Positions 1 through 7,914 of a stretch of DNA of 43,137 nt are shown here, piece after piece. This stretch comes from Pseudomonadales bacterium (GTDB lineage: Bacteria > Pseudomonadota > Gammaproteobacteria > Pseudomonadales > Azotimanducaceae): the NCBI GenBank assembly GCA_028279305.1, contig JANQOA010000092.1, positions 1-43,137 of the forward strand, read 5' to 3'. Numbering within the stretch: the first letter of the stretch is position 1; every line of letters begins with the position of its first letter. The notes under the pieces were generated by a model. That model saw nothing but the letters and a program-made list of their open reading frames with translations, searched no databases and was not told the DNA's origin. The position numbers and the translations under genes were made by a program.

Positions 1-674
1 CCTTTGCCACCCCCCATGGCGGCGGTGGACCCGGCGCGGGACCGGTGGGTGTATCCGAAAGGCTGCTGCCGCACCTGCCGACACCCCTGGTGGAAAAAGT
101 TGGCGCGGAAGGCGAGGCGGACGGCGTTCAATACCGCTGGCTGGATGCGGACCGTCTGCCGGGCAGCATCGGGCGGCTGTCCGGGTTTGCGGGGAACGCG
201 GGAATACTGCTGCGCGCGTTGGCCTACGCGCTGTTGCTGGGCCGCGAAGGCATGCACCGGGTGGGAGAATACGCCACCTTGAACGCCAACTACATGGCAG
301 CGCGGCTGGCGAAAGCCGGTTTTCAACTGGCGTACCCGGAGCGGCGCGCCACCCATGAGTTTATTCTCACCTTTGCCAGGGAAGCTAAAGAGCTGGGCGT
401 CAACGCCATGGATTTTGCCAAGCGCCTGCTGGACTATGGCATGCACTCGCCTACCACTTATTTTCCGCTGCTGATTCCCGAGTGTTTTCTGATTGAACCT
501 ACGGAAACGGAAACCCGGGAAGAACTGGATGCATATGTTGAGGCCTTGATTGCCATTCGGGAAGAGGCGCAGCGGGATGCGGAGTTTGTCAAACAGGCGC
601 CGTACAATACGCCGGTTAGGCGTCTGGATGATGTAAAAGCGGCGCGGGAGTTGGATTTGGCTTGGGGTGGTTGA
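1..674 (+). CDS. gcvPB: Glycine dehydrogenase (decarboxylating) subunit 2, C-terminal part
   Basis: This is the C-terminal part (about 223 residues) of the PLP-binding subunit of the P-protein of the glycine cleavage system, which decarboxylates glycine and passes the aminomethyl group to the H-protein lipoate. The open frame enters from the left edge (frame starting at base 3) and ends with TGA at 672-674. Its first residues read PHGGGGPGAGPVGV, the glycine-rich signature of the split-type subunit 2 rather than of the single-chain E. coli enzyme. The later stretch with LNANYMAARL and MDFAKRLLDYGMHSPTTYFP is also typical. The gene is cut only by the window edge. It is the left core anchor, and the lower-GC accessory region starts right after it. 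Confidence 0.93.
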   Translation, partial: FATPHGGGGPGAGPVGVSERLLPHLPTPLVEKVGAEGEADGVQYRWLDADRLPGSIGRLSGFAGNAGILLRALAYALLLGREGMHRVGEYATLNANYMAARLAKAGFQLAYPERRATHEFILTFAREAKELGVNAMDFAKRLLDYGMHSPTTYFPLLIPECFLIEPTETETREELDAYVEALIAIREEAQRDAEFVKQAPYNTPVRRLDDVKAARELDLAWGG

Positions 675-719
675 GCGTTGATGTTATAAAACGCTCTAAA
701 TCCAAGGTTTGCTTGGATT
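673..719 (+). terminator. Two consecutive hairpins after gcvPB (candidate terminator)
   Basis: Two perfect inverted repeats lie back to back at the end of gcvPB. GAGCGTT (673-679) pairs with AACGCTC (690-696) and overlaps the stop codon. AATCCAAG (699-706) pairs with CTTGGATT (712-719) across a 5-base loop. No clean U-run follows, so factor-independent termination is plausible but not certain. The pair also marks the edge of the accessory region. Confidence 0.4.
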
Positions 720-758
720 ACAAACACCGGAGCCGTGCCTCGAAGGGTGCGTTTTGCT

Positions 759-1366
759 ATGGCGAGTGATCCAGACCGCAGATCGTTTCTCAAACTTTCA
801 GTAGCGTTTGTTGCAGGGGTTGGGGCCACTCTTGCGGCAATTCCTTTCGTGCGTTCGCTGCTCCCAGCTGCAGACAAGCGGAATCTTACCCATACCGTTG
901 ACATCTCGAAGCTTCAGCCCGGTCAAGTTTTGGCAACGTTCCCCCCTGGGGAAGACAGATCTACGTATTAAGTAGAACCGCGGAGATTCTTGAAGGCCTC
1001 CAGGAATCCCAGAAAAACTGGGAATTGGAGGACCCTCGTTCGGAAAGATCGGTACAACCATTTCTTATGGCGAACTGGCACCGATCAACCAGTCCTGAGT
1101 TGTTTGTAGTCTACTCCCAATGCACCCACCTGGGATGTGACGTCGCTTATTACCCGCCGGGACAAGAACCCGGAGGCTATAGAAAACCCGGGGGAGAATT
1201 CTTTTGTCCGTGCCATGGGAGTAAGTATGATTTGGCCGGAAGGGTTGGAACCGGATATCCAGCCCCAGACAATATGGCAGTGCCCTATTATGAAGTGCTC
1301 GGAGATAAACTGGTGATTTTTGCACCTGATCACGAACGGTCAGAGGCGCAGGCGAGACGCGCGTAA
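759..1366 (+). pseudogene. petA: Rieske iron-sulfur protein (cytochrome bc1 subunit), frameshifted
   Basis: The two halves of a Rieske protein lie in different frames. The first half (ATG at 759, or GTG at 735) has a twin-arginine-like RRSFLK followed by one hydrophobic anchor, then runs to a stop at 969-971. The second half continues in another frame with IYVLSRTAEI and carries both 2Fe-2S binding boxes, CTHLGC (1121-1138) and CPCHGS (1205-1222), to the stop at 1366. The break falls in a run of six C followed by TGGGG at about 941-950; one added C or two removed C would restore a protein of about 200 residues, the usual length. A homopolymer sequencing error is as likely as a true pseudogene. 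Cytochrome b and c1 genes, normally adjacent, are absent. Confidence 0.85.
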
Positions 1367-1422
1367 CCCGCGATGAAATCTCCCTTAGTGTGATGGCTGG
1401 CTGATTGGAACGAGGGTGCTGG

Positions 1423-1911
1423 ATGTTGATTCTGCTTTACCTCGTTCTGGCGCAACCAATCCACGCCCCCGAAATTGACCACAACCACCCGCTTATAACG
1501 TTTCCGCAGAAGAACTTTCCAACGACGCTGGAAGGTTGGGTAAGTCATCTGGAAGATACCTACGGCGAGGATAAGATCCAATCTAACGCGGACTTTGTGC
1601 ATCAGGGCCATTCCCTCGGTTATCGCGTGGAGTTGAAAGTTGGTGGCGTTGACGTCACATGGTGGTCTGGGATGCACGGAAACTCCCACAAGGGCTTGCC
1701 CATTCGCTACTCCATTTCAGGCCGTGATTCGCTCACCGCGTTCGGGATATCATCAAAACTCGTCGGCGACATCATGCAGCCCTATTACGCTGTTGCACCC
1801 GGCAGGTATTCTGTGGCGGTCGATTGTAACGGAGCGGGCTGCTTACATATTGAGGTCGCGACTGAAGAGGGTGAGGTAACGCGCGTCGTATGGGATTTTC
1901 CGCTGGACTAG
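1423..1911 (+). CDS. Predicted secreted protein of unknown function
   Basis: I do not recognise this family. Translation from ATG 1423 gives a short N-terminal hydrophobic stretch (MLILLYLVLAQPIHA) that looks like a signal peptide, then a soluble domain of about 145 residues with an even spread of aromatic and charged residues. It contains two cysteines near residue 140 (VDCNGAGC) that could form a disulfide. An in-frame TTG at 1405 is possible, but the ATG has a purine-rich CGAGGG just upstream and starts the signal peptide directly. The gene stands alone between the Rieske remnant and the HIT gene and has the lower GC of the accessory region. Confidence 0.6.
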   Translation: MLILLYLVLAQPIHAPEIDHNHPLITFPQKNFPTTLEGWVSHLEDTYGEDKIQSNADFVHQGHSLGYRVELKVGGVDVTWWSGMHGNSHKGLPIRYSISGRDSLTAFGISSKLVGDIMQPYYAVAPGRYSVAVDCNGAGCLHIEVATEEGEVTRVVWDFPLD

Positions 1912-1963
1912 GTGGAGCACTCCAAACTCATTTCAGCAGTTTGACCAATTGATTAGGGGCTGA

Positions 1964-2413
1964 ATGTCCACGCTGATCCACACAAGGGTTGAGATGTGCC
2001 GAGCAGGCACAAACCCAAAAACCATCTGCAGGGTGCAATCCGGATGGGTTGTCATCGGCGACGTCCAGTTTTTGCCCGGCTACTCACTCATACTCCCTGA
2101 TCCGGTTGTCTCAGATCTGAATGCGCTTTCAATGCCCGAAAGGGAAGTGTACCTGCGGGAAGTTTCCATCGTCGGAGACGCGCTGTTAGAGTTAACCGAT
2201 GCCTATAGGGTCAATTACGAAATCCTTGGTAACAGCGAAGCCGCGCTGCACGCGCATATTTTTCCACGCTATCTATCGGAACCCGAAGAATTGCGAAAAT
2301 CACCGGCTTGGTTTTACGACTGGCAGAACGCCGTACCCTTTGATGCTGACAGGGATGGTGTGTTGATGAGGGAAATGGAGTTGTATCTGAAGGAGAAAGG
2401 GGTTGTTGCCTGA
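1964..2413 (+). CDS. HIT-family nucleotide hydrolase/transferase-like protein
   Basis: This is a histidine-triad-like protein of 149 residues. The signature LHAHIFPR (residues 95-102) supplies the second and third histidines (H96, H98), including the one that is the nucleophile in HIT hydrolases; the first histidine of the triad is replaced by alanine. HIT proteins act on dinucleoside polyphosphates and nucleoside phosphoramidates, but the substrate here cannot be told. ATG 1964 has AGGGG a few bases upstream, which supports the start. The gene is followed after a few bases by an immunity-like protein in the same direction. Confidence 0.75.
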   Translation: MSTLIHTRVEMCRAGTNPKTICRVQSGWVVIGDVQFLPGYSLILPDPVVSDLNALSMPEREVYLREVSIVGDALLELTDAYRVNYEILGNSEAALHAHIFPRYLSEPEELRKSPAWFYDWQNAVPFDADRDGVLMREMELYLKEKGVVA

Positions 2414-2476
2414 TGATTGTATCGACGGCTTGGCGTGACGGGCTGGCGAATATCGGCTGAGGGCCGGGGATTTAGG

Positions 2477-2797
2477 GTGTCAAAAGTTAAAATAATCCAG
2501 AACTCCACAGACCAGGATTCTGCGGTCTCCCCGCTAGTACGTCTTGCGATGTCTTTCCATCAAGACTTCGCGCTTTTGGTTTCGAACCCTGATGATATGG
2601 CGCAGTTTTTCATCGATCGGTTAACAGAACCAGAACGAAAACTGCTCGCGCGAGAAATCGGAGACCTATTACGGAAGTACCCGGGCAAGGATCAGCGCGG
2701 GTTAAAACGAGCCTGGTTCAAACTGGGCGCTCAATGGAAGGCCACTGATTTCGATCTGATGAGTGCCATGGAACGATGGGTAATGCTGGCGGACTGA
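2477..2797 (+). CDS. CdiI_2-like immunity-type protein
   Basis: This is a small, acidic, mostly helical protein. The segment LAMSFHQDF followed by NPDDMAQFFIDRL and a helix ending GDLLRKY resembles the CdiI_2 type of contact-dependent growth inhibition immunity proteins, which carry an FHQDW-like motif, then an Asp/Glu-rich helix, and end with a Trp-containing helix (here MERWVMLAD). The likely start is GTG 2477; TTG 2417 and ATG 2549 are in frame. No CdiA/BamA-like toxin or secretion gene lies nearby, so if the family call is right this is an orphan immunity gene. The call rests on motif memory, not on a search. Confidence 0.5.
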   Translation: MSKVKIIQNSTDQDSAVSPLVRLAMSFHQDFALLVSNPDDMAQFFIDRLTEPERKLLAREIGDLLRKYPGKDQRGLKRAWFKLGAQWKATDFDLMSAMERWVMLAD

Positions 2798-2855
2798 TGT
2801 TCGGCTATCGATTAGTCAACATGCCCGCAATCCACTCGGTATTCCGGAGCCAAAC

Positions 2856-3323
2856 TTGCTTCCAGTAAATATCAGGGCCGCTTCCTGGCTCGCCGCTGAA
2901 TGCGTTGACAAATTTGCCTTGGATAATCGGATAACATCACAAGCGTTAACCGATTTCGCAAATCATCTTCGCATGCTGGCACAAGCCGACGACTTTACAG
3001 TCTGGGACAGTCAAGGAAATGATCTGCAGATCACCGGTATGGGTGACCCTTTACCGAGCGAACTTTGTAACATCGAAGGGCTTAATGAGCTTGTCTGCGC
3101 AGCCCGGGAAGTCAGTGCAAGCCAGATTTACGGTGCCTTTGTTCCTGAAGAGGTTGAAAGGTGGCTTAGACACACTATCCATTTATCGCAGCTGGACCTG
3201 GGCCGGTACAATCTCGAAGCTCTATGTTCTATTTCTCCTGAACCTGGTGGCTTTGGCTCACCTATCCAGCAAGAGGTAATCAATGAGTTTAAGCTGTCTC
3301 CAAATGGGCGGTTGAGTAAATGA
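2856..3323 (+). CDS. Hypothetical cytoplasmic protein
   Basis: I do not recognise this family. The frame encodes about 155 residues with no signal peptide and no membrane segment. It looks mainly helical, with acidic patches and a C-terminal stretch QQEVINEFKL. No ATG lies at the 5' end and TTG 2856 is the first plausible start, so the start is uncertain. Its place directly behind an immunity-like gene, in the same direction with a gap of about 60 bases, allows the guess that it is also an immunity-type protein. Nothing in the sequence proves that. Confidence 0.5.
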   Translation: MLPVNIRAASWLAAECVDKFALDNRITSQALTDFANHLRMLAQADDFTVWDSQGNDLQITGMGDPLPSELCNIEGLNELVCAAREVSASQIYGAFVPEEVERWLRHTIHLSQLDLGRYNLEALCSISPEPGGFGSPIQQEVINEFKLSPNGRLSK

Positions 3324-3348
3324 TTGGTTCACATCTACATAGACGCAA

Positions 3349-3873
3349 ATGAGGACGCAAAATCCCACCATCCGCGCAGGAAAACCTGAAGAGCTGGAAT
3401 TCTTGCGCGAGATCGAACGCCTCGCCGGTGCAGCCTTCGCCAACCACGGCATGGCAGAGATTGCCGAGGACGATCCGCCGAGTGTCGAATCTCTTGCCGA
3501 ATATTGCCGGGACGAACGGCTTTGGGTCGCCGTTGACGAACAAGACGGTCCCATCGGCTACATCATTGCTGACACGGTCGATGGCTTTGCACACATCGAG
3601 CAGGTTTCGGTGCATCCGGACCATGCAGGCAAGCGCATTGGACAGGCGCTCATCGACACGGTTGATAAATGGGCGGGTGAACGTAACCTCTCAGCATTAA
3701 CCCTGACCACGTTCCGCGATATTCCCTGGAACGCCCCGTACTATGGGCGGCTCGGTTTTGAGCCCCTGGTAGATGCAACGCTTTCTCCGGGCCTCAAAGC
3801 TGTTCGCGAACAGGAAAAACTGCATGGTCTCGATAGATGGCCACGGGTATGTATGAAAAGAAATATTGGCTGA
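3349..3873 (+). CDS. GNAT-family N-acetyltransferase
   Basis: This 174-residue protein is a Gcn5-related acetyltransferase that would use acetyl-CoA to acetylate an amine. The fold markers are present in order: an N-terminal strand (TIRAGKPEE), a central strand ending AHIEQVSVHPDHAGKRIGQAL, which holds the Q/RxxGxG/A pyrophosphate-binding loop, and the C-terminal NAPYYGRLGFEPL segment. The substrate is unknown. ATG 3349 is used; a weak spacing to the previous gene suggests its own translation signals. It is the first of three GNAT genes in the accessory region. Confidence 0.85.
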   Translation: MRTQNPTIRAGKPEELEFLREIERLAGAAFANHGMAEIAEDDPPSVESLAEYCRDERLWVAVDEQDGPIGYIIADTVDGFAHIEQVSVHPDHAGKRIGQALIDTVDKWAGERNLSALTLTTFRDIPWNAPYYGRLGFEPLVDATLSPGLKAVREQEKLHGLDRWPRVCMKRNIG

Positions 3874-3886
3874 GGAGGCATATGCC

Positions 3887-4261
3887 GTGTCCCTGGAACG
3901 CATTGTCCGCATATCTCTATGGGTTACCGCACCCTTCAACCTGATTGCCGGCTTTGCGATCAGTTTCCCCGCTAGCGGCCTCGGCCAACTACTCGAACTT
4001 CCATCCGGGTCACATCCTTTCTACACCATTCTCAGCGGTGCGCTTGTTGGGATATTTGGGCTTGCCTACATATGGTTGGCTAGTCAGGCCCGTATTTCCA
4101 AACCGCTACTGTTTGTCGGCGCGAGCGGCAAGTCAGCCGCGGTTATCCTGACCGCCACCCTGTTCGTCAACGACATGGTTTCATCCACATTGGCGTTTAT
4201 GATCTCAGGCGATCTCCTGTTCGCGGGATTATGGTTTTACTTTCTGTATCAAGACAGCTAG
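3887..4261 (+). CDS. Small multi-pass membrane protein
   Basis: Translation from GTG 3887 gives about 124 residues with four hydrophobic segments (near residues 8-28, 43-64, 72-95 and 100-122), so an inner-membrane protein of unknown role. The start is chosen because a strong GAGGAGG (3872-3878) lies eight bases upstream; the in-frame TTG at 3866 would put the start before that site. The gene begins just behind the GNAT gene and its end overlaps the next open frame. I do not recognise a named family. Confidence 0.65.
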   Translation: MSLERIVRISLWVTAPFNLIAGFAISFPASGLGQLLELPSGSHPFYTILSGALVGIFGLAYIWLASQARISKPLLFVGASGKSAAVILTATLFVNDMVSSTLAFMISGDLLFAGLWFYFLYQDS

Positions 4262-4593
4262 AGGATAACTGCCACGCAGCCCTCAACCTGGCCATTAGAG
4301 TTACTCTTTTGCTGGGCTTCACGCTTGTAACCGCCTCCTGTACCTCTGCGATGGAGGGTTCGTGCATGCGCTCAACAACGCACGTACTCGAACTCAGGGA
4401 CGGAAGTTACGTCTGTCGGAGCGCGCAGAACCGCTGTGAACTGGATTTTGTTCAGCATGCGTTCGACGAAGAAGCGTGCACCAGCAAAAGTGGTTGCGTG
4501 TATGACCCCGGGGAGTGTTACTGTCCGCTATATGAGGGCGTGCAATGTGTGTGCGCCGGCGGACCGCCGCCGATGTGTAAGCTTGATGATTAG
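4231..4593 (+). CDS. Cysteine-rich predicted lipoprotein
   Basis: The hydrophobic run VTLLLGFTLVTASC ends in a good lipobox, so this is probably a lipoprotein processed by Lgt and LspA. The mature part is short (about 85 residues) and carries ten cysteines after the lipidated one, in patterns such as CVYDPGECYC and CVCAGG. This suggests a compact disulfide-knotted outer-membrane or periplasmic domain. ATG 4231 overlaps the preceding gene by 31 bases and makes a long N-region; a later non-ATG start cannot be excluded. The stop overlaps the next ATG by eight bases, implying translational coupling with the hydrolase. Confidence 0.6.
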   Translation: MVLLSVSRQLEDNCHAALNLAIRVTLLLGFTLVTASCTSAMEGSCMRSTTHVLELRDGSYVCRSAQNRCELDFVQHAFDEEACTSKSGCVYDPGECYCPLYEGVQCVCAGGPPPMCKLDD

Positions 4594-5359
4594 AAACGCC
4601 ATGTTCATTACGTGTGTTCTAGTTGCTTATCTGCTGTTGCTTTATGTCTTTCAACGCAGCCTGTTGTTTCCCGTTCCCGGCGGCAAGTTACCGGATACGC
4701 TGCCGCCTCACGTTTCTAAAATTGAACTTACGGAGGGGCACGCGCTGTTCCTGCGCGCAAGCCCTGGAACCGGAGAAGAAAAGCCGCTGGTCTTTTTCAC
4801 TCACGGCAACGCGGAGTTGGCACATTGGTCCATCCAGCCCATGTCTTTTTTCAACAACCTCGGCGCCCATGTGGTCTTGTTGGAGTATCCCGGGTACGGC
4901 GGCGCTAGCGGTAAGCCGGCACGGGACTCCATTCGCCGCGCATCCCTTGAAGCTTATGACGTGGTCACGGCCATGCCTGGGGTGGATGCGTCTCGGGTTG
5001 TCGCATACGGGCGCTCGATTGGCGGCGGGCCGGCCGTTGAATTAGCTCGAGACCGCCAGGTGGCTGCCCTGGTGCTTGAGTCTACTTTCTCCTCACTTTC
5101 CAAACTGGTTTACGAAAAGTGGATGCCGGCGTTCCTGCTTAGGGACCGGTACGACAATCTGGGAATTCTGGCCGAACTGGAAATACCCGTATTTCTGTAT
5201 CACGGTAATCAGGATGTGATTATTCCGGCTGAGCACAGCCGGCGGCTGCAGGCTGCCGCGTACGATGCAACGTTTGTTGAAGCGAATTGCGGGCACAACA
5301 ATTGTCCACGGCCGTGGCAAGAACTGAGGCAGTTCTTTTCCCAGAAGGGTATTCTTTGA
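4586..5359 (+). CDS. Membrane-anchored alpha/beta hydrolase
   Basis: This 257-residue protein has an N-terminal membrane anchor (about residues 7-24) and then an alpha/beta-hydrolase domain of the BEM46/ABHD13-like type. The oxyanion strand reads FFTHGN, the nucleophile elbow is GRSIGG with Ser144, the acid is Asp210 in HGNQD, and the base is His237 in NCGHNN, so the triad is intact. ATG 4586 overlaps the end of the upstream Cys-rich lipoprotein gene; ATG 4601 is an alternative. The substrate is unknown; a serine hydrolase acting at the cytoplasmic membrane is the safe reading. Confidence 0.8.
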   Translation: MIRNAMFITCVLVAYLLLLYVFQRSLLFPVPGGKLPDTLPPHVSKIELTEGHALFLRASPGTGEEKPLVFFTHGNAELAHWSIQPMSFFNNLGAHVVLLEYPGYGGASGKPARDSIRRASLEAYDVVTAMPGVDASRVVAYGRSIGGGPAVELARDRQVAALVLESTFSSLSKLVYEKWMPAFLLRDRYDNLGILAELEIPVFLYHGNQDVIIPAEHSRRLQAAAYDATFVEANCGHNNCPRPWQELRQFFSQKGIL

Positions 5360-5367
5360 GTCTTGTT

Positions 5368-5745
5368 ATGAGCCAAGCTAACCCATGGGAAGAATTTAGC
5401 GCCAAGCACCATCGCGGTGAACACATTACCAGCCGCGTTTCGCGCGTTGTCCTGGATATGGGGCTTTTGGTTGCGTTAGAGGGAGGGATCGATGGCATTG
5501 TTCACCTCAAAGATCTCGATTGGACGATACCGGGCGAGCGGGCGATTAAGCGCTACAAAGTAGGCGATTCGGTAGAAGCGGTCATTCTGAGTATTCAGCC
5601 CGAGCATCAGAGAATCTCCCTTCGCATTAAACAGATCCGGCAGAACCCTCGGCGCGATGCGGACGGCGACCCGCCCGCGCCCGTTCCCGTCAGACCAGGC
5701 GGACCGCGCCCCAAACCTCAGTCGGCAGAAGTACAACGTGATTAG
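5368..5745 (+). CDS. Single S1-domain RNA-binding protein
   Basis: The 125-residue protein consists of one S1 (OB-fold) RNA-binding domain (about residues 18-90), seen in SRVVLDMGLLVALEGGIDGIVHL, KRYKVGDSVEAVIL and the closing HQRISLRIKQI, followed by a proline- and arginine-rich tail. The arrangement resembles a single repeat of ribosomal protein S1. It probably binds RNA or the ribosome; no catalytic domain is present. It begins just after the hydrolase gene and ends in a hairpin that overlaps its stop codon. Confidence 0.8.
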   Translation: MSQANPWEEFSAKHHRGEHITSRVSRVVLDMGLLVALEGGIDGIVHLKDLDWTIPGERAIKRYKVGDSVEAVILSIQPEHQRISLRIKQIRQNPRRDADGDPPAPVPVRPGGPRPKPQSAEVQRD

Positions 5746-5759
5746 CGCTCAAGGAGCGC
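5745..5759 (+). terminator. Hairpin over the stop of the S1-domain gene
   Basis: A perfect six-base stem GCGCTC/GAGCGC with a 3-base loop starts on the last base of the stop codon. No U-run follows, so it is a weak terminator candidate or an mRNA-stabilising hairpin. Confidence 0.35.
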
Positions 5760-5790
5760 CCGGTTAAGAGGCACTGAAACAGGAAGTTTT

Positions 5791-6258
5791 ATGAAGCATG
5801 TTTTCTGGCTTATCGAAAATGAGATCTGCGGACGGCCGGGACCCAATCTTCAGCCGTGGAGGCCGGAGGAATTTGCTGCCGCGGGTATAGGTGCAATTCT
5901 CTCGGTCAACAGTGCGGAGTCAGTTTATGAAGATGAGCTTAGCCCGCACAATATCAGTCACCAGTGTGTCCCGTTGGCTGCTAACGCTCCCCCTGAGCCG
6001 GGCGAACTGGAGCTTTGTCTGGAACGTCTGCCGCAGGCCTATCAATACGCCAGAACGCAGGTCGAAGCCGGTAAAGCTGTTTTGGTGCACTGCCGCCAAG
6101 GCAAAGATAGAACGGGCCTTTTTATGGCGTACTATCTGATGCAGCGCGACAATCTCAGTGTTGACCAGGCTATTGCACAGGTAAAAGAGGTTCGTCCCAT
6201 CGCAATGTCGGCCACGGGTTGGGATTTGTTTGTGCCTGAGGTGTTGCGGGCGTGCTGA
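5791..6258 (+). CDS. Dual-specificity/tyrosine phosphatase-like protein
   Basis: The 155-residue protein carries the cysteine-phosphatase loop VHCRQGKDRTG, with Cys101 and Arg107 forming the CX5R active site. The upstream segment WRPEEFAAAGIGAILSVN and the general size match small bacterial dual-specificity phosphatases. It should dephosphorylate phosphoproteins, or possibly phosphoinositide- or nucleotide-type substrates, in the cytoplasm. ATG 5791 has AGGAAG seven bases upstream. No kinase lies nearby, so its partner is unknown. Confidence 0.85.
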   Translation: MKHVFWLIENEICGRPGPNLQPWRPEEFAAAGIGAILSVNSAESVYEDELSPHNISHQCVPLAANAPPEPGELELCLERLPQAYQYARTQVEAGKAVLVHCRQGKDRTGLFMAYYLMQRDNLSVDQAIAQVKEVRPIAMSATGWDLFVPEVLRAC

Positions 6259-6312
6259 GGCGGTGACTGCTTGGTACGGAGTGACGGTTAGAATTACAGC
6301 TCAAACTAATCG

Positions 6313-6786
6313 TTAGGATTCCACTGGTTGTGCACTTCTGTTCTTCCATATCGCGTCAAATATGCGCTGAGATTCGCCGGATAGTTGCGTCGTGACGACT
6401 CTCTCGAAGTTATGGTACACCCGCATAGAACTGCACTCATAGCAGATGAGAAACTCAGTGGTTCCGCGACTCCAGCTAATCGATATCGCATGTCGAGGCG
6501 TGAAACAGAGCGCCCAGAATTCTGACTCGAAATCGAGTTCAGTCTTCATGGCCAGTACAAGGGATGCGATGGACTCTGCATCTGTTACAGTCTCCGTGCT
6601 GACCAGTTGGTAACCGATGTAGTTCGGTGCATCTGTGAGCTCACCGGTAAGCCGATGGAGTGTGATTGCTTTAGAAGATGTGAGTTCCAGCCAGTCCTCA
6701 TCTGAGAAGATGGCTGAGTCTTCGGCCTGAGAATTAGCCGCAAACATGCAGATAGCGCACGCGCTGATGATTTGTAGGAACTTCAA
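6313..6786 (-). CDS. Predicted secreted protein of unknown function
   Basis: I do not recognise this family. The protein (about 157 residues) starts with a clear signal peptide (MKFLQIISACAICMFAANSQAEDS), cleaved probably after QA. The rest is soluble, with several cysteines (for example LICYECSS). The start is TTG at 6786. It lies 12 bases downstream of the cupin gene in the same direction, so the two probably share a transcript read leftward. These are the first minus-strand genes in an otherwise plus-strand stretch. Confidence 0.6.
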   Translation of the reverse strand: MKFLQIISACAICMFAANSQAEDSAIFSDEDWLELTSSKAITLHRLTGELTDAPNYIGYQLVSTETVTDAESIASLVLAMKTELDFESEFWALCFTPRHAISISWSRGTTEFLICYECSSMRVYHNFERVVTTQLSGESQRIFDAIWKNRSAQPVES

Positions 6787-6798
6787 CGGACCAGACCG

Positions 6799-7197
6799 TC
6801 AGGGAAGAGGCTTGTGCTCAGTGCCTTCGCCGAAGGTGATCACCGTAAGCCAACCCGGGGTGACGCATTCCGCCCAATGCCACACCCCTTTGGGGATGAG
6901 GATTGTTTCACGCGCCTTTAGCGTGTGGGGCGTGTCGCCATCGGGGCCTTCAAGATAGACGATGATCTCTCCCTCATGCAGGATAAAAAGCTCGTCACCC
7001 TTGGGATGCATTTCCTTGTGCGGGAACTTGCTGTCGAGATGGTAAAAGCTGATCAGCCCTTCACCGGGGATTTCTCCGGCCATCATTTTGGGCCAGAACG
7101 TGTCATCCATAGCAAATGGGGTAAGCCTGCGGTCTGTTCCCTCGATGGTCCAGACGGCGCTATCAATTGCGTGCACACTTTTTGTATCGAGTGTCAT
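6799..7197 (-). CDS. Cupin-domain protein
   Basis: This 132-residue protein is a single-domain cupin (small beta-barrel). The first cupin motif appears as FPHKEMHPKGDELFILHEGEI, supplying His and Glu metal ligands, and the second as LIPKGVWHWAECV, supplying the last His. Single cupins of this size are metal-dependent isomerases, dioxygenases or sugar/small-molecule sensors; the exact activity cannot be assigned. The ATG has an excellent GGAGG upstream. It leads a two-gene minus-strand unit with the secreted protein, and is divergent from the dioxygenase-like gene. Confidence 0.8.
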   Translation of the reverse strand: MTLDTKSVHAIDSAVWTIEGTDRRLTPFAMDDTFWPKMMAGEIPGEGLISFYHLDSKFPHKEMHPKGDELFILHEGEIIVYLEGPDGDTPHTLKARETILIPKGVWHWAECVTPGWLTVITFGEGTEHKPLP

Positions 7198-7308
7198 GTC
7201 ATCCTCCGTCCAGGGAAGGGCAGTATGACCCGGCTAAGGTGCTATGCACAGCCTGTCTTGCCCGATTCCTACACTTGCAGGTAGCCCCTGACCAGTTGGA
7301 AGAGTAGA

Positions 7309-7914
7309 TTGATTCTGGAAACAACCAATCGGCCAGCCGGATTGAAGATCATTCCAAACCTTCTTGAGGCCTCTGATCTAGACTCAGTCGCTAAAGCTCT
7401 AACCTGCTTTCCAAGATCTACCCGGAGGGCCCTTGAACGACCCGATATCGGTAGATTGGCTCGGGAGCTCACCGCCCGGATTGATGGCTTCGCGGATCTT
7501 GTGCCGGTCCAAGCTTCGTATTTCGTTAAAGACGTTCAATCAAACTGGTTTGTGGCGCCTCATCAAGACCTCGTTATCCCGGTTGCAACACATCACCCTA
7601 ACACTGGATGGATAAACCCCAGTTTCAAAGAGAATGTTCCCTTTATCCAACCGCCATTGTCCGTTTTAAAGCAATGTCTGGTAGTGCGCCTTCAACTGGA
7701 TCCACCTCAGCGGGGAGATTTACGGCTCCATATGGAAAACGGGAACATTGAACACCCGTACGTACCGGCGGGTTCGGCGTTGCTAATGTCTCCTCTGGCC
7801 ATACACTCGTCGCCTAAACTATTGCCTGCCCAAGGCAGACGTCGTGTGTTACACATCCTTTATGGACCCGAGCACCTTCCGAAGCCGTATCGATGGTACG
7901 ATTTTTCGCCCTGA
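7309..7914 (+). CDS. Phytanoyl-CoA dioxygenase-like Fe(II)/2-oxoglutarate oxygenase
   Basis: The 201-residue protein has the facial triad expected of a non-heme iron/2-oxoglutarate oxygenase. H85 and D87 lie in WFVAPHQDLVIPV, the distal His166 in PLAIHSSPK, and a basic RRR (177-179) follows, which could hold the 2-oxoglutarate carboxylate. The length is at the short end for the PhyH family but the core is complete. It would hydroxylate an unknown small molecule. The start is TTG 7309, preceded by GGAAGAG. It is transcribed away from the cupin gene. Confidence 0.75.
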   Translation: MILETTNRPAGLKIIPNLLEASDLDSVAKALTCFPRSTRRALERPDIGRLARELTARIDGFADLVPVQASYFVKDVQSNWFVAPHQDLVIPVATHHPNTGWINPSFKENVPFIQPPLSVLKQCLVVRLQLDPPQRGDLRLHMENGNIEHPYVPAGSALLMSPLAIHSSPKLLPAQGRRRVLHILYGPEHLPKPYRWYDFSP

